Source: Alphaproteobacteria bacterium
GTDB taxonomy: Bacteria > Pseudomonadota > Alphaproteobacteria > Reyranellales > Reyranellaceae
NCBI GenBank assembly: GCA_005884705.1
Contig: VBAF01000027.1
Location: forward strand, 1-11,586
Direction of reading: 5' to 3'
Length of the DNA stretch: 11,586 nt
The notes under the pieces: generated by a model
The model's input: the letters and a program-made list of their open reading frames with translations, nothing else
The model's database searches: none
What the model was told of the DNA's origin: nothing
Program-made: the position numbers and the translations under genes
Part shown: positions 1 to 6,329 of the stretch, one piece after another
Position numbering within the stretch: the first letter of the stretch is position 1
Layout: each line of letters opens with the position of its first letter

Positions 1-692
1 CGAGCCAGCTCTCGAGCGACGTCTGGGTCGTGGCGCCCGAGTTCAACCAGAGCGGCGCCGGCCATTCGCTGTCGATCACGCGGCCGATCCGCGCCCGCGA
101 GATCGGCGCGACCAAGTTCGCCGTCGAGGGCACGCCGACCGACTGCGTGCTGTTCGCCGTCAAGCACCTGCTGAAGGCCCGGCCGCCCGACATCGTGCTG
201 TCGGGCGTCAACCGCGGCACCAACATGGCCGATGACGTGACCTACTCCGGCACCATCGCCGGCGCCATGGAAGGCTGCCTGCTCGGCATCCCCTCGATCG
301 CCTACAGCCAGGCCTTCATGCAGCCCCATCCGGTGAAATGGGGCACCGCCACACAGCATGGCGCCGAGGTGACGCGGCGCATCCTGGAGATGGACTGGCC
401 GCGCAACGTTTTCGTCAACGTCAACTTCCCCGACGTCGTCGCCGCCTCGGTCAAGGGCACGCGGGTGACGCGCCAGGGCGTGCGCGGCTTCGGCGGCACC
501 ATCATCGAGCGCATCGATCCGCGCGGCGGCGCCTACTACTGGATCGGCTACACGCCGGGCGAGCACGAGCTCGACGAGGAGAGCGACCTCTACGCGCTGC
601 GCAGCGGCTACATTTCCGTGACGCCGCTCCATCTCGACCTCACCCACGAGCCGACGCGACGCAAGCTCGCCGCGCAATTCGCAACCGTTTGA
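1..692 (+). CDS. surE: 5'/3'-nucleotidase SurE (5' end cut off by window)
   Basis: SurE is a metal-dependent phosphatase that removes phosphate from nucleoside 5'/3'-monophosphates and is linked to stationary-phase survival. The frame is open from base 3 and reads SQLSSDVWVVAPEFNQSGAG, the classic SurE segment containing the active-site Ser. SGVNRGTNMADDVTYSGT follows (bases 199-252), with the metal-binding Asn and the conserved YSGT. The C-terminal part with SGYISVTPL is complete and ends at TGA 690-692. About 25 N-terminal residues, including the metal-binding DD pair, lie before the window. The pcm start is only 17 nt downstream, so the two are probably co-transcribed. Identification by family motifs is secure; only the start is unknown. 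Confidence 0.95.
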   Translation, partial: SQLSSDVWVVAPEFNQSGAGHSLSITRPIRAREIGATKFAVEGTPTDCVLFAVKHLLKARPPDIVLSGVNRGTNMADDVTYSGTIAGAMEGCLLGIPSIAYSQAFMQPHPVKWGTATQHGAEVTRRILEMDWPRNVFVNVNFPDVVAASVKGTRVTRQGVRGFGGTIIERIDPRGGAYYWIGYTPGEHELDEESDLYALRSGYISVTPLHLDLTHEPTRRKLAAQFATV

Positions 693-709
693 GGCAGGAT
701 GCGGGCGCG

Positions 710-1357
710 ATGAACGTCCCCGCCATGCAGCGCCTGATCGCCGAGCTCCGGCAGTCGGGCATCACCGACGAGAACGTGCTGGGCGCGATCGCCGCGGTCG
801 ATCGCGAGCGCTTCGTCGCTGCGCCCTTCGCCGAGCGGGCGTGGGACAATACCGCACTGCCTATTTCGTTCGGCCAAACCATCAGTCAGCCGCTGGTGGT
901 CGCCGCGATGACCGAGGCGCTGCGCGTCGGCCCGCGCATGAAGGTGCTCGAGATCGGCACCGGCTCGGGCTACCAGGCCGCCGTGCTGGCCAAGATCGCC
1001 CGCCGCGTCTACTCGATCGAGCGCTTCAAGCCCTTGTCGAAGGAGGCCGAGCGCCTGCTGATCGGCCTCGGCATCTACAACGTGGTGTGCGACGTGACCG
1101 ACGGCAGCAAGGGCTGGCCGGCGCAGGCGCCGTTCGACCGCATCATCGTCACCGCCGCCGCCGAGGAGCGGCCGCAGGCGCTGATCGACCAGCTCGCGGT
1201 CGGCGGCATCCTGATCGTGCCGGTCGGCCGCGACCCGACCTCCCAGGTGGTCGAGCGGATCGTCAAGAGCGAGAGCGGGCTTAAGCGCGACACGCTGATG
1301 CCGGTCCGCTTCGTGCCGCTGGTCACCGGCGCACTGCCGGTGCTCGGGCAGGGCTGA
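710..1357 (+). CDS. pcm: Protein-L-isoaspartate O-methyltransferase
   Basis: Pcm repairs aged proteins by transferring a methyl group from S-adenosylmethionine to L-isoaspartyl residues. The 215-aa product has the usual family length. It contains the family segment ISFGQTISQP (about residues 52-61), followed by SAM motif I, VLEIGTGSGYQAAVLA (about 79-94), and the late FDRIIVTAAAEE and GGILIVPVG segments. ATG 710 was chosen because it follows the surE stop by 17 nt and gives a standard N-terminus; an upstream GAGGCAGGA (691-699) could serve as a distant ribosome site. A second in-frame ATG five codons later is possible. The stop TGA 1355-1357 lies 7 nt before the CTAG of the left inverted end of the accessory block, so the block begins almost exactly where this conserved gene ends. 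Confidence 0.96.
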   Translation: MNVPAMQRLIAELRQSGITDENVLGAIAAVDRERFVAAPFAERAWDNTALPISFGQTISQPLVVAAMTEALRVGPRMKVLEIGTGSGYQAAVLAKIARRVYSIERFKPLSKEAERLLIGLGIYNVVCDVTDGSKGWPAQAPFDRIIVTAAAEERPQALIDQLAVGGILIVPVGRDPTSQVVERIVKSESGLKRDTLMPVRFVPLVTGALPVLGQG

Positions 1358-1364
1358 GGCGGCT

Positions 1365-1380
1365 CTAGGGCGTGTACTCA
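1365..1380 (+). repeat. Left terminal inverted repeat of the accessory block
   Basis: CTAGGGCGTGTACTCA pairs with 5773-5788 in inverted orientation, with one difference (C versus T at position 7). It begins 7 nt after the pcm stop codon. It resembles the ends of insertion sequences, but the family is not identified with certainty. Confidence 0.7.
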
Positions 1381-1385
1381 CTGGA

Positions 1386-1502
1386 TTGTTCGTTTTCGTA
1401 GGTAAAGCGGACATCTGGCGACGATCCTGGCATGTCGCCTTTTGACCCAGAGCGGACATCGGCACCGGACAACTCCGTCGACGCGCAGAGCGCACATGGG
1501 GC
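1386..1502 (+). repeat. Palindromic-core repeat array A (3 units)
   Basis: Three diverged units begin near 1386, 1431 and 1469. The best copy is 1431-1462, with a left arm ATGTCGCC, a centre TTTTGACCCAGA and a right arm GCGGACATCGG. The ideal arms would be ATGTCCGC and GCGGACAT. The first unit keeps mainly the right arm (AAAGCGGACATC at 1405-1416) and the third is the most diverged (GAGCGCACATG). It fills the spacer between the left inverted end and the CoiA-like gene. Confidence 0.65.
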
Positions 1503-1616
1503 TGCGCCAACACACTGCGCTTCCCACAGCCCTCTCTGCTACCCTCGGAGGTAGAGCGAGTGTCCACGATGCCCGCCGGGGCCATGCCGCGCTTGCGGCA
1601 ACGATGAGAGATGAAG

Positions 1617-2342
1617 ATGAAGTACGCGATGAGCAACGGCGAACGGAGAGAAGCCGAGCGCGGCATTATCGGCCAATGCCCGATATGCGAAGTTCCGCTG
1701 ACGCCGAAATGCGGCAGGATCAGAGTGCCGCACTGGTCCCACCCACGGGGACACTTCGATCACCACTGGGAGCCAGAGACCGAATGGCACCGCCGATGGA
1801 AGAACATGTTTCCGAAGGACTGGCAGGAAGTTCTCCACCGTGCCGAGAACGGGGAGCGGCATCTTGCAGACGTGAAGACCGCGCGTGGGCAGGTGCTGGA
1901 GTTCCAGCATTCAGAGATCTCGGAAGAAGAACGCTCTTCGCGCGAAGCGATCTATGGCGAAATGTACTGGGTTGTAGACGGTTCGCGGTTGAAGAATGAC
2001 AGAAAGAGTTTCGTTAAGGCGCTGCACCTTGGACGGAGGGTGCAGCAGAATCCATTGACGTGCGCTGTCCCCACGGCAAGCAGTATGCTGCTTCGCAAGT
2101 GGGAGAACAGTCAGAAGATTGTTGTGTTTGACTTCGGGGAGCTGGAAGACTCTTTCGGTTCATTCAGTTTTGCAGCTCCGGTCCTGTGGATGTCGCTCCC
2201 AGAACGCCAGAACGGCGAAACCGTGCTGAGGCCGATCTCTCGATCCGGGTTCGTCGACATCATGTCAAAGCCGCCCGTCGTGGAGCCCGTGCGCGCTCCG
2301 GGTCCGATCTGGAGGAGACCTCGCGGCTACGGTCGTTTGTGA
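1617..2342 (+). CDS. CoiA-like competence/nuclease-domain protein
   Basis: This 241-aa protein resembles the CoiA-like family, whose core is a PD-(D/E)XK nuclease fold; CoiA itself acts on incoming DNA during natural transformation in Gram-positives, whereas proteobacterial relatives are uncharacterised. A Cys/His-rich N-terminus (CPIC at 21-24, Cys32, HWSH at 39-42) may bind zinc. TEWHRRWK (55-62) precedes the likely catalytic Asp85 in HLADVKT and the E-x-Q motif EFQHS (95-99). ERSSREAIYGEMYWVVDG completes the core. ATG 1617 was preferred over ATG 1611 because GAGAG (1606-1610) lies 6 nt before it, and it gives an N-terminus reading MKYAMSNGERREAE. Base composition looks less GC-rich than the flanking genes, suggesting transfer. 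It has its own repeat arrays and a terminator downstream. A DNA-repair or defence role is possible but unproven. Confidence 0.75.
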   Translation: MKYAMSNGERREAERGIIGQCPICEVPLTPKCGRIRVPHWSHPRGHFDHHWEPETEWHRRWKNMFPKDWQEVLHRAENGERHLADVKTARGQVLEFQHSEISEEERSSREAIYGEMYWVVDGSRLKNDRKSFVKALHLGRRVQQNPLTCAVPTASSMLLRKWENSQKIVVFDFGELEDSFGSFSFAAPVLWMSLPERQNGETVLRPISRSGFVDIMSKPPVVEPVRAPGPIWRRPRGYGRL

Positions 2343-2384
2343 GATTGAACGCCCATGGTCAAAGCTGGTGTCGTTGCTGAGGGA

Positions 2385-2412
2385 AAGGCCCCCCTCGCGG
2401 GGCCTTCTTCTT
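2385..2412 (+). terminator. Rho-independent terminator after CoiA-like gene
   Basis: A perfect 8-bp stem, AAGGCCCC (2385-2392) with GGGGCCTT (2399-2406), closes a 6-nt loop and is followed by CTTCTTCTTG. It sits 43 nt past the stop codon of the CoiA-like gene. The tract is only moderately T-rich. Confidence 0.7.
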
Positions 2413-2421
2413 GTCCGGTGC

Positions 2422-2545
2422 GTGACTTCCGTTGTTGGCCCGAAGCGGACGTTACCTGATCCCTGAGGGATGTCCGCTTGCGAGAGCAAAGCGGACATCG
2501 AGCCGACGGGTGTTCATGTCGCCTTCTGACCCATAAGGGACTTGG
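2422..2545 (+). repeat. Palindromic-core repeat array B (3 units)
   Basis: Units begin at 2422, 2469 and 2515, a period of 46-47 bp. The middle unit is the best palindrome of the window: ATGTCCGCTT (2470-2479) pairs with AAAGCGGACAT (2488-2498). The third unit (ATGTCGCCTTCTGACCCA) closely matches unit 2 of array A. It lies between the CoiA-like gene and the 3' end of the beta-hydroxylase gene. No gene was seen in the remaining 2546-2696. Confidence 0.7.
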
Positions 2546-2696
2546 CTGGCCGATTCGATCGCCTCGTCGGCCAGTACAATCGCGGCGAGTCGACGCTACT
2601 CCTGGCTCATCGCATCGCTTGGGCCGCCTTCGGATCTTCGCGGCCGGTAGCGATGCCGAAAAAATAATTGCCGCCTGCGCGAGCGAGGTCGTGTGA

Positions 2697-3494
2697 TCAG
2701 GCCGGTTGAGCGACCTCCTCCGGTGAGGGCGTGCGCGGGGGCACGGCAATCGCGGCACGGTCGAGTATGGTCTTCATCTCGCTCGAACGGCGGATGAGGT
2801 GGTAGCGCAGCGCCGTAAAGACGTTCACGGGGAACGGCATGCGGGCGTCGGAATCGACGATCAGCACCACGCGCGTTTCCGCGGTCTGGTTCTTGACCCA
2901 ATGCTCGCGCGTGTCGTCGAACACCAGAGGTACGCCTTCCTGCCAGAAGAAGTGGTGGCCGCCGATCTCGATCCAGCACTTTTCCGGCTCCTTGGGCACG
3001 ATCAGCGGATAGTGGAAGCGGACGACGCCCGCCGCCGGGCCGCGGTGCGGCATGAGCTCGGCGCCGCCGGCCAGGATGCTGAACAGGGCGCTGTGGACAC
3101 CCGGGATCCTGCTGATCGCCGCCCAGGTGTCGGGCACCGCGGCGGTGTTCGCCTTGATCTCATGGCCCCAAATCATGAGCATGAACGTCCGCCAGGCCCG
3201 GCCCGGGACGAACAGGTCGCGCGGATGCACCTCGTTCAAGGTCGGAATTTCGTCGTGGTGGCCGAGCAGGTACTGCAGGTCGGCCTTGATCTTGTCGTGG
3301 ACCTTGCTCAGTTCCTCGAGCACCGGATAAGCCTTGATCGCGTCGCCGCCGCCCAGGGGCAACTTGGGCATGTGGCGCAGGATCATGTCCGACATCTTGA
3401 GATTGAGGTTCTCGATCGGCTCTTGCGGCACCCAGATGTGCTTGGTCAGGTAGAAGCGGCCTTTTTGGCCGGCCTTTCCGTTAGAGACTTGCAC
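2697..3494 (-). CDS. Aspartyl/asparaginyl beta-hydroxylase-family dioxygenase
   Basis: The product belongs to the Fe(II)/2-oxoglutarate dioxygenase family that hydroxylates Asp/Asn residues (eukaryotic AspH); bacterial members act on proteins, peptides or lipids, and the substrate here is unknown. With GTG 3494 the protein is 265 aa. The domain occupies about residues 95-225: MPHRGPAAGVVRFHYPL holds the first iron ligand (His150), CWIEIGGHHFFWQEG leads on, and REHWVKNQTAETRVVL holds the second (His198) and the 2-oxoglutarate-binding Arg208, with the family's 10-residue spacing. The family lacks the usual acidic iron ligand, as seen here. GTG 3494 was chosen over TTG 3563 because GGTGGA lies 6 nt upstream and nothing similar precedes TTG; the longer form adds 23 residues. 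No membrane anchor was seen. It is convergent with the CoiA-like gene. Confidence 0.85.
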   Translation of the reverse strand: MQVSNGKAGQKGRFYLTKHIWVPQEPIENLNLKMSDMILRHMPKLPLGGGDAIKAYPVLEELSKVHDKIKADLQYLLGHHDEIPTLNEVHPRDLFVPGRAWRTFMLMIWGHEIKANTAAVPDTWAAISRIPGVHSALFSILAGGAELMPHRGPAAGVVRFHYPLIVPKEPEKCWIEIGGHHFFWQEGVPLVFDDTREHWVKNQTAETRVVLIVDSDARMPFPVNVFTALRYHLIRRSSEMKTILDRAAIAVPPRTPSPEEVAQPA

Positions 3495-3708
3495 GATGGT
3501 TCCACCGCTTGACTGGGGTACTTTGGCGTCGAGGGCAGCTCTCCAGTCAAGAAGCCTCCCCAAGCTCAGACTGCTGCGCGGCGGACTCCGGCAGCCGCGC
3601 CTGGTCGCATCTTAGCTCCTGGGCGCCGCAGTGTCGTCCCAGTTCCAGAGCCTCAAGTTGGTGCAGTTTCTATGGCGCGGAACGTTCTCCCAGTTCCGAC
3701 CGCAGGTC

Positions 3709-3827
3709 ACGTCCGCTCCTGGCCCTTAGCCGACCTCAACCGGGTGTAGAGGAGTGTCCGCTTCTAGGGGTTCAGCGAACATCGATTGAAGTGCAACGAT
3801 GTCCGCTAATGACCCAAAGCGTACCTG
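3709..3827 (+). repeat. Palindromic-core repeat array C (3 units)
   Basis: Units start at 3709, 3754 and 3798, spaced 45 and 44 bp. They begin CGTCCGCTCCTGG, TGTCCGCTTCTAGG and ATGTCCGCTAATGACCC, and their right arms (GCCGACCTC, GCGAACATC, GCGTACCTG) are more diverged. The array fills the shared upstream region of the divergent beta-hydroxylase and methyltransferase-family genes. The rest of this spacer (3564-3708) shows no gene. Confidence 0.65.
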
Positions 3828-3849
3828 GTGCGCTCCAGGTGCGGAGCGC
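3823..3849 (+). promoter_or_regulatory. Two mutually exclusive hairpins before the methyltransferase gene
   Basis: ACCTGG (3823-3828) can pair with CCAGGT (3835-3840), or GCGCTCC (3830-3836) can pair with GGAGCGC (3843-3849). The stems share bases, so only one can form. They end 10 nt before AAGGA, the likely ribosome site. A regulatory role is conjecture, and chance is possible. Confidence 0.25.
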
Positions 3850-3876
3850 TAGAATAGCAAGGAACGGATCGCGTCC

Positions 3877-4383
3877 ATGCAGAAGGCAACTGCCGTCCTG
3901 GGCTCCGCCCTCTTTTTCGTGATCGCGCCTTGCCTGCTGGCAGGGCTCGTGCCGTGGTGGATGACGCGTTGGGAGTTTCGGCCGCCGTTCCTCGGCCTCG
4001 AATTGACGCGCGCAATCGGGGTCCTTTTGATCATCGCGGGAGTACCCGGGCTTGTGGATTCGTTCGTGCGCTTTGCGCTGCAGGGGCTGGGCACGCCGGC
4101 GCCGATCGCGCCACCCCAAAAGCTGGTGGTGACAGGCCTCTACCGTTACGTGCGAAATCCGATTTACGTGGCGGTGGTCGCCATCATTCTGGGTCAGGCG
4201 ATCCTGTTCGGCGACTGGCGTCTCGTCTGGTATGGGGCGCTGTTTTGGGCTTTCTCCCATGGCTTCGTCGTGGCCTACGAAGAACCGACGCTGAAAGAGT
4301 CATTCGGGGCGGAATACGAAGCGTTCCGAATAAGTGTGCCGCGTTGGATCCCGCGCCTGACCGCATGGCGAGGCGTTCAGTAG
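3877..4383 (+). CDS. Isoprenylcysteine carboxyl methyltransferase-family membrane protein
   Basis: This 168-aa integral membrane protein belongs to the ICMT/PEMT-like methyltransferase superfamily, which uses S-adenosylmethionine; in bacteria the acceptor is usually unknown (small thiols, lipids and isoprenoid-like substrates have been proposed). Hydrophobic segments lie at about residues 7-29, 43-62 and 95-132. The hallmark cofactor-binding region is present: GLYRYVRNPIY (87-97), then YEEPTLKESFGAEYEAF (134-150) and a C-terminal VPRWIPR. ATG 3877 was chosen, with AAGGA about 12 nt upstream and a start-proximal membrane segment. It is flanked by repeat arrays C and D and shares no operon with a neighbour. 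Family is clear; substrate is not. Confidence 0.82.
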   Translation: MQKATAVLGSALFFVIAPCLLAGLVPWWMTRWEFRPPFLGLELTRAIGVLLIIAGVPGLVDSFVRFALQGLGTPAPIAPPQKLVVTGLYRYVRNPIYVAVVAIILGQAILFGDWRLVWYGALFWAFSHGFVVAYEEPTLKESFGAEYEAFRISVPRWIPRLTAWRGVQ

Positions 4384-4449
4384 CGGCTGTAGCGCATGAC
4401 CTCGGCGCTCATTTTTGATGGGCTCTCCTGAAGGCTCTTCAGCAAAGTT

Positions 4450-4570
4450 TATCTGTAATTGGCCCTTTTCGGAAGTCGGGGCCCGGTCCGGCCACGTCTG
4501 CTGTTGGGCGTACACGGGACATGACGCCGACAGGCCGTCACTTCGGTTCATGACCCATCTCGGATATAGG
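4450..4570 (+). repeat. Palindromic-core repeat array D (3 diverged units)
   Basis: Three degenerate units start near 4450, 4494 and 4536. Recognisable pieces are TCTGTAATTGGCCC and CGGAAGTCGG (unit 1), ACGTCTGCTGTTGGG and CGGGACATGA (unit 2), and CACTTCGGTTCATGACCCA and CGGATAT (unit 3). The spacing matches arrays B and C, which supports the call despite divergence. The remainder of 4384-4656 shows no gene. Confidence 0.5.
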
Positions 4571-4646
4571 TCTTGCCGCCGAGCGAGCCGCATCCTGCCC
4601 GCATCCAGCGTGCTAGACTTGATCGGTATGATGCCTTGTCCAACGT

Positions 4647-4651
4647 GGGAG
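4647..4651 (+). promoter_or_regulatory. Ribosome binding site deciding a TTG start
   Basis: GGGAG lies 5 nt before TTG 4657 and supports that codon as start of the substrate-binding protein, rather than ATG 4573, which would put 28 unrelated residues before the Tat signal. Confidence 0.55.
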
Positions 4652-4656
4652 TGGTC

Positions 4657-5643
4657 TTGAGGCGGCGCGATTTCATAGCCCTTGCCGGCGGCGCGGCTGC
4701 GGGTGGGCCGCTAACATCACGCGCGCAGCAGCCGATGCGGCGGATCGGCGTGCTGATGGGTTATGCCGAAACCGACCAGGAAGGACAGGTCTTCGTCGCG
4801 GCGTTCCGGGAGGGACTCCAGAAGCTCGGGTGGGCCGAGGGCCGCAACATCCGGATCGACACGCGTTGGGCAGCGGCCGACGTGAAGACGATGCAACGAT
4901 TCGCCAAGGAGCTCGTCGCGCTGCAGCCCGACCTCATTCTTACGCAAAACACACCCACCACAGCGGCGATGCTGCAACAAACGCGCACCATCCCCATCAT
5001 TTTCGCGAACGTTGCCGACCCGGTCGGCAGCGGCTTCGTCGCGAACTTTCCGCGGCCGGGCGGCAACGCCACCGGGTTCACCTTGTACGAGCCGACGATG
5101 GCCGGCAAGTGGCCGGAGCTGCTCAAGGAGATCGCGCCGCGCCTCGCCCGGGTCGCGTTCCTGTTCAACCCGGCAACCGCGCCCTATGTCGAATATTACA
5201 TGACCCCTTTCAAAGCCGCCGCTGCGTCCTTGGGCGTGGAGGCGATCGCCGCACCTGTTCGCGACCCGTCCGAGCTTGAATCCGTCGTTGCCGCATTGGC
5301 ACGCGAGCCGAATGGTGGCCTCATCGTGATGCCGGACGTTTTCTTGACCGCTTATCGCGTAGAGATCACATCGCAGGTTGCTCGCTACCGTGTCCCTGCC
5401 GTCTATCCGTTCCGTCTCTTCGCTGAAGTCGGCGGCCTGCTGTCATACGGAAATGACCAGGTCGATAATTATCGGCGCGCGGCGACCTATGCCGATCGCA
5501 TCCTCAAGGGCGCCAAGCTGAGCGAGCTTCCGGTCCAGGCCCCGGTCAAGTTCGAGTTGGTGATCAATCTCAAGACTGCCAAAGCGCTCGGCCTGAATGT
5601 GCCGCTGAGCCTTCAGCAACGCGCCGACGAGGTGATTGAGTAG
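4657..5643 (+). CDS. Tat-exported ABC transporter substrate-binding protein (PF04392 type)
   Basis: The 328-aa product looks like the PF04392 family of periplasmic binding proteins, which are very numerous in Bradyrhizobium-like and Reyranella-like genomes and often lack adjacent permeases. It starts with a twin-arginine signal, RRRDFIALAGGAAAG, with probable cleavage after SRA before QQP. The mature part opens with RRIGVLMG and the family segment GLQKLGWAEGRNIRIDTRWA. It continues with VALQPDLILTQNTPTTAAM and the conserved IPIIFANVADPVGSGFVANF, then RPGGNATGF, and ends with an amphipathic KTAKALGLNVPLSL motif typical of the family. No ATP-binding or permease gene is near, so it is an orphan here. 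The ligand is unknown; aromatic or branched organic acids have been proposed for relatives. The TTG start is supported by GGGAG at 4647. Confidence 0.87.
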   Translation: MRRRDFIALAGGAAAGGPLTSRAQQPMRRIGVLMGYAETDQEGQVFVAAFREGLQKLGWAEGRNIRIDTRWAAADVKTMQRFAKELVALQPDLILTQNTPTTAAMLQQTRTIPIIFANVADPVGSGFVANFPRPGGNATGFTLYEPTMAGKWPELLKEIAPRLARVAFLFNPATAPYVEYYMTPFKAAAASLGVEAIAAPVRDPSELESVVAALAREPNGGLIVMPDVFLTAYRVEITSQVARYRVPAVYPFRLFAEVGGLLSYGNDQVDNYRRAATYADRILKGAKLSELPVQAPVKFELVINLKTAKALGLNVPLSLQQRADEVIE

Positions 5644-5660
5644 CGCTTCTATTTGCTGCA

Positions 5661-5742
5661 TCTGCTCACGGCAGAAAGTGGCCCATAGCAGACATGCCTT
5701 TGTCCAACGCCAACGTCCGATTTTGGGGGCAAAGCGGACATT
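5661..5742. repeat. Palindromic-core repeat array E (2 units)
   Basis: One unit (about 5661-5697) ends TGGCCCATAGCAGACATG and reads forward. The other (5713-5742) is best matched on the minus strand, with ATGTCCGCTTTGCCCCCAAA and then CGGACGTT. The array lies between the binding-protein gene and the right inverted end, mirroring array A at the left. Confidence 0.55.
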
Positions 5743-5772
5743 GCTTTGTCCTACATCGGTAGGGCCTGTTTA

Positions 5773-5788
5773 TGAGTACACACCCTAG
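5773..5788 (-). repeat. Right terminal inverted repeat of the accessory block
   Basis: TGAGTACACACCCTAG is the inverted counterpart of 1365-1380. Its outer CTAG supplies the TAG stop codon (5785-5787) of the minus-strand doxX gene, so the last coding bases of doxX abut the block. Confidence 0.7.
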
Positions 5789-6255
5789 GCGCCGTGCTCG
5801 GCCGGCGCGCGGTCGACGGCGCGCAGGACGAGGTGATCGAGCGAGACCGGGCCCGGCCCCGCGATCGCCAGCCAGGCGAACATCACGAAGTACGAGACCT
5901 CCTCGAAGCCGAGCAGGGTCTCGAGCGAATCGACGGCGGCCCATTTCGCCGAGGCGATCGCCACCACCATGATGATCATCATCGGCACAGCGATGAAGCG
6001 GGTCAGCAATCCGGCCAGCAGCAGCAGCCCGCCGGCGAACTCCATGCCCGACACGAAGGGCGCCAGGACCTCCGGCGCCGGGATGCCCCAGTCGCGGAAG
6101 TTCTCGATCATCCGCTGCAGGGTGTGCAGCTTGGTCCAGCCCGACCACAGGAACACCCAGCCGACGACGATGCGCACGGCGAGCGGTCCCGCCCAGGTGA
6201 AATGGCCCGCGACGAGGCGGGACCAGTCATAGAAGACGGTGGCGAAACGATTCAT
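5785..6255 (-). CDS. DoxX-family membrane protein (BufD-like position)
   Basis: The 156-aa product is a small four-helix membrane protein of the DoxX family. Helices lie at about residues 24-42, 64-84, 88-105 and 119-134. Family features are VGWVFLWSGWTKL in helix 1, GMEFAGGLLLLAGLLTR and the AKWAAVDSLE loop. In bufferin operons a DoxX-type protein (BufD) usually closes the gene set, and DoxX relatives have been linked to redox stress in the membrane. It lies 74 nt downstream of the bufferin-like gene on the same strand, so probably shares its promoter. Its TAG stop lies within the right inverted end, so the last residues (RAPAEHGA) may have been altered by an insertion, although overall length is normal. 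No clear ribosome site precedes ATG 6255. Confidence 0.82.
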   Translation of the reverse strand: MNRFATVFYDWSRLVAGHFTWAGPLAVRIVVGWVFLWSGWTKLHTLQRMIENFRDWGIPAPEVLAPFVSGMEFAGGLLLLAGLLTRFIAVPMMIIMVVAIASAKWAAVDSLETLLGFEEVSYFVMFAWLAIAGPGPVSLDHLVLRAVDRAPAEHGA

Positions 6256-6279
6256 GGCAGGATGCTCGAGAAAGACGGA

Positions 6280-6309
6280 GCGGGCGCCCGCGCTTGGCCG
6301 GACGCCCGC
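6280..6309 (-). terminator. GC-rich stem between bufferin-like gene and doxX
   Basis: GCGGGCG (6280-6286) and CGCCCGC (6303-6309) can form a 7-bp stem; on the minus strand it is followed by CTCCGTCTTTCTC. GCGGGCGCCCGC (6280-6291) is itself palindromic. It might attenuate transcription into doxX. The loop is long (16 nt), so the call is weak. Confidence 0.25.
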
Positions 6310-6329
6310 GCCGCGATGCCGATCGGGCC

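Larger units (their letters stand above)
1365..5788. mobile_element. Putative 4.4-kb accessory block with inverted ends
   Basis: The block is bounded by CTAGGGCGTGTACTCA at the left and the inverted near-identical copy TGAGTACACACCCTAG at the right (15 of 16 match). Weaker similarity continues inward (GTAGG, AAAGC, GGACAT blocks). Both outer edges carry CTAG, which could be a palindromic target site or part of the ends. Inside are four unrelated genes, each separated by arrays of the same palindromic repeat, which were not seen in the flanking spacers. No transposase or integrase is present, so it would be a non-autonomous or decayed element, or two solo insertion-sequence ends that frame old genes. 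It sits between pcm and doxX and interrupts the usual surE-pcm-nlpD order. Mobility is inference; the inverted ends and repeats are visible. Confidence 0.45.

Noticed and set aside
608..1666. Long minus-strand open frame opposite pcm
   Set aside because: It lies antisense to the clear pcm gene, its translation is Arg/Asp/Ala-rich as expected from GC-rich shadow frames, and its N-terminal part is a translation of the palindromic repeats.
2478..2696. Short open frames in the spacer after the CoiA-like gene
   Set aside because: They translate repeat array B and show no start signal or protein family resemblance.
4573..4656. Extended N-terminus of the binding protein from ATG 4573
   Set aside because: It would place 28 residues before the twin-arginine signal, overlaps the end of repeat array D region, and lacks a ribosome site, whereas TTG 4657 has GGGAG at the right distance.
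1386..5742. Integron attC sites or a CRISPR array as explanation for the repeats
   Set aside because: No integrase, no GTTRRRY core sites and no cas genes are present; repeat units are diverged palindromes scattered over five spacers rather than identical direct repeats with unique spacers.
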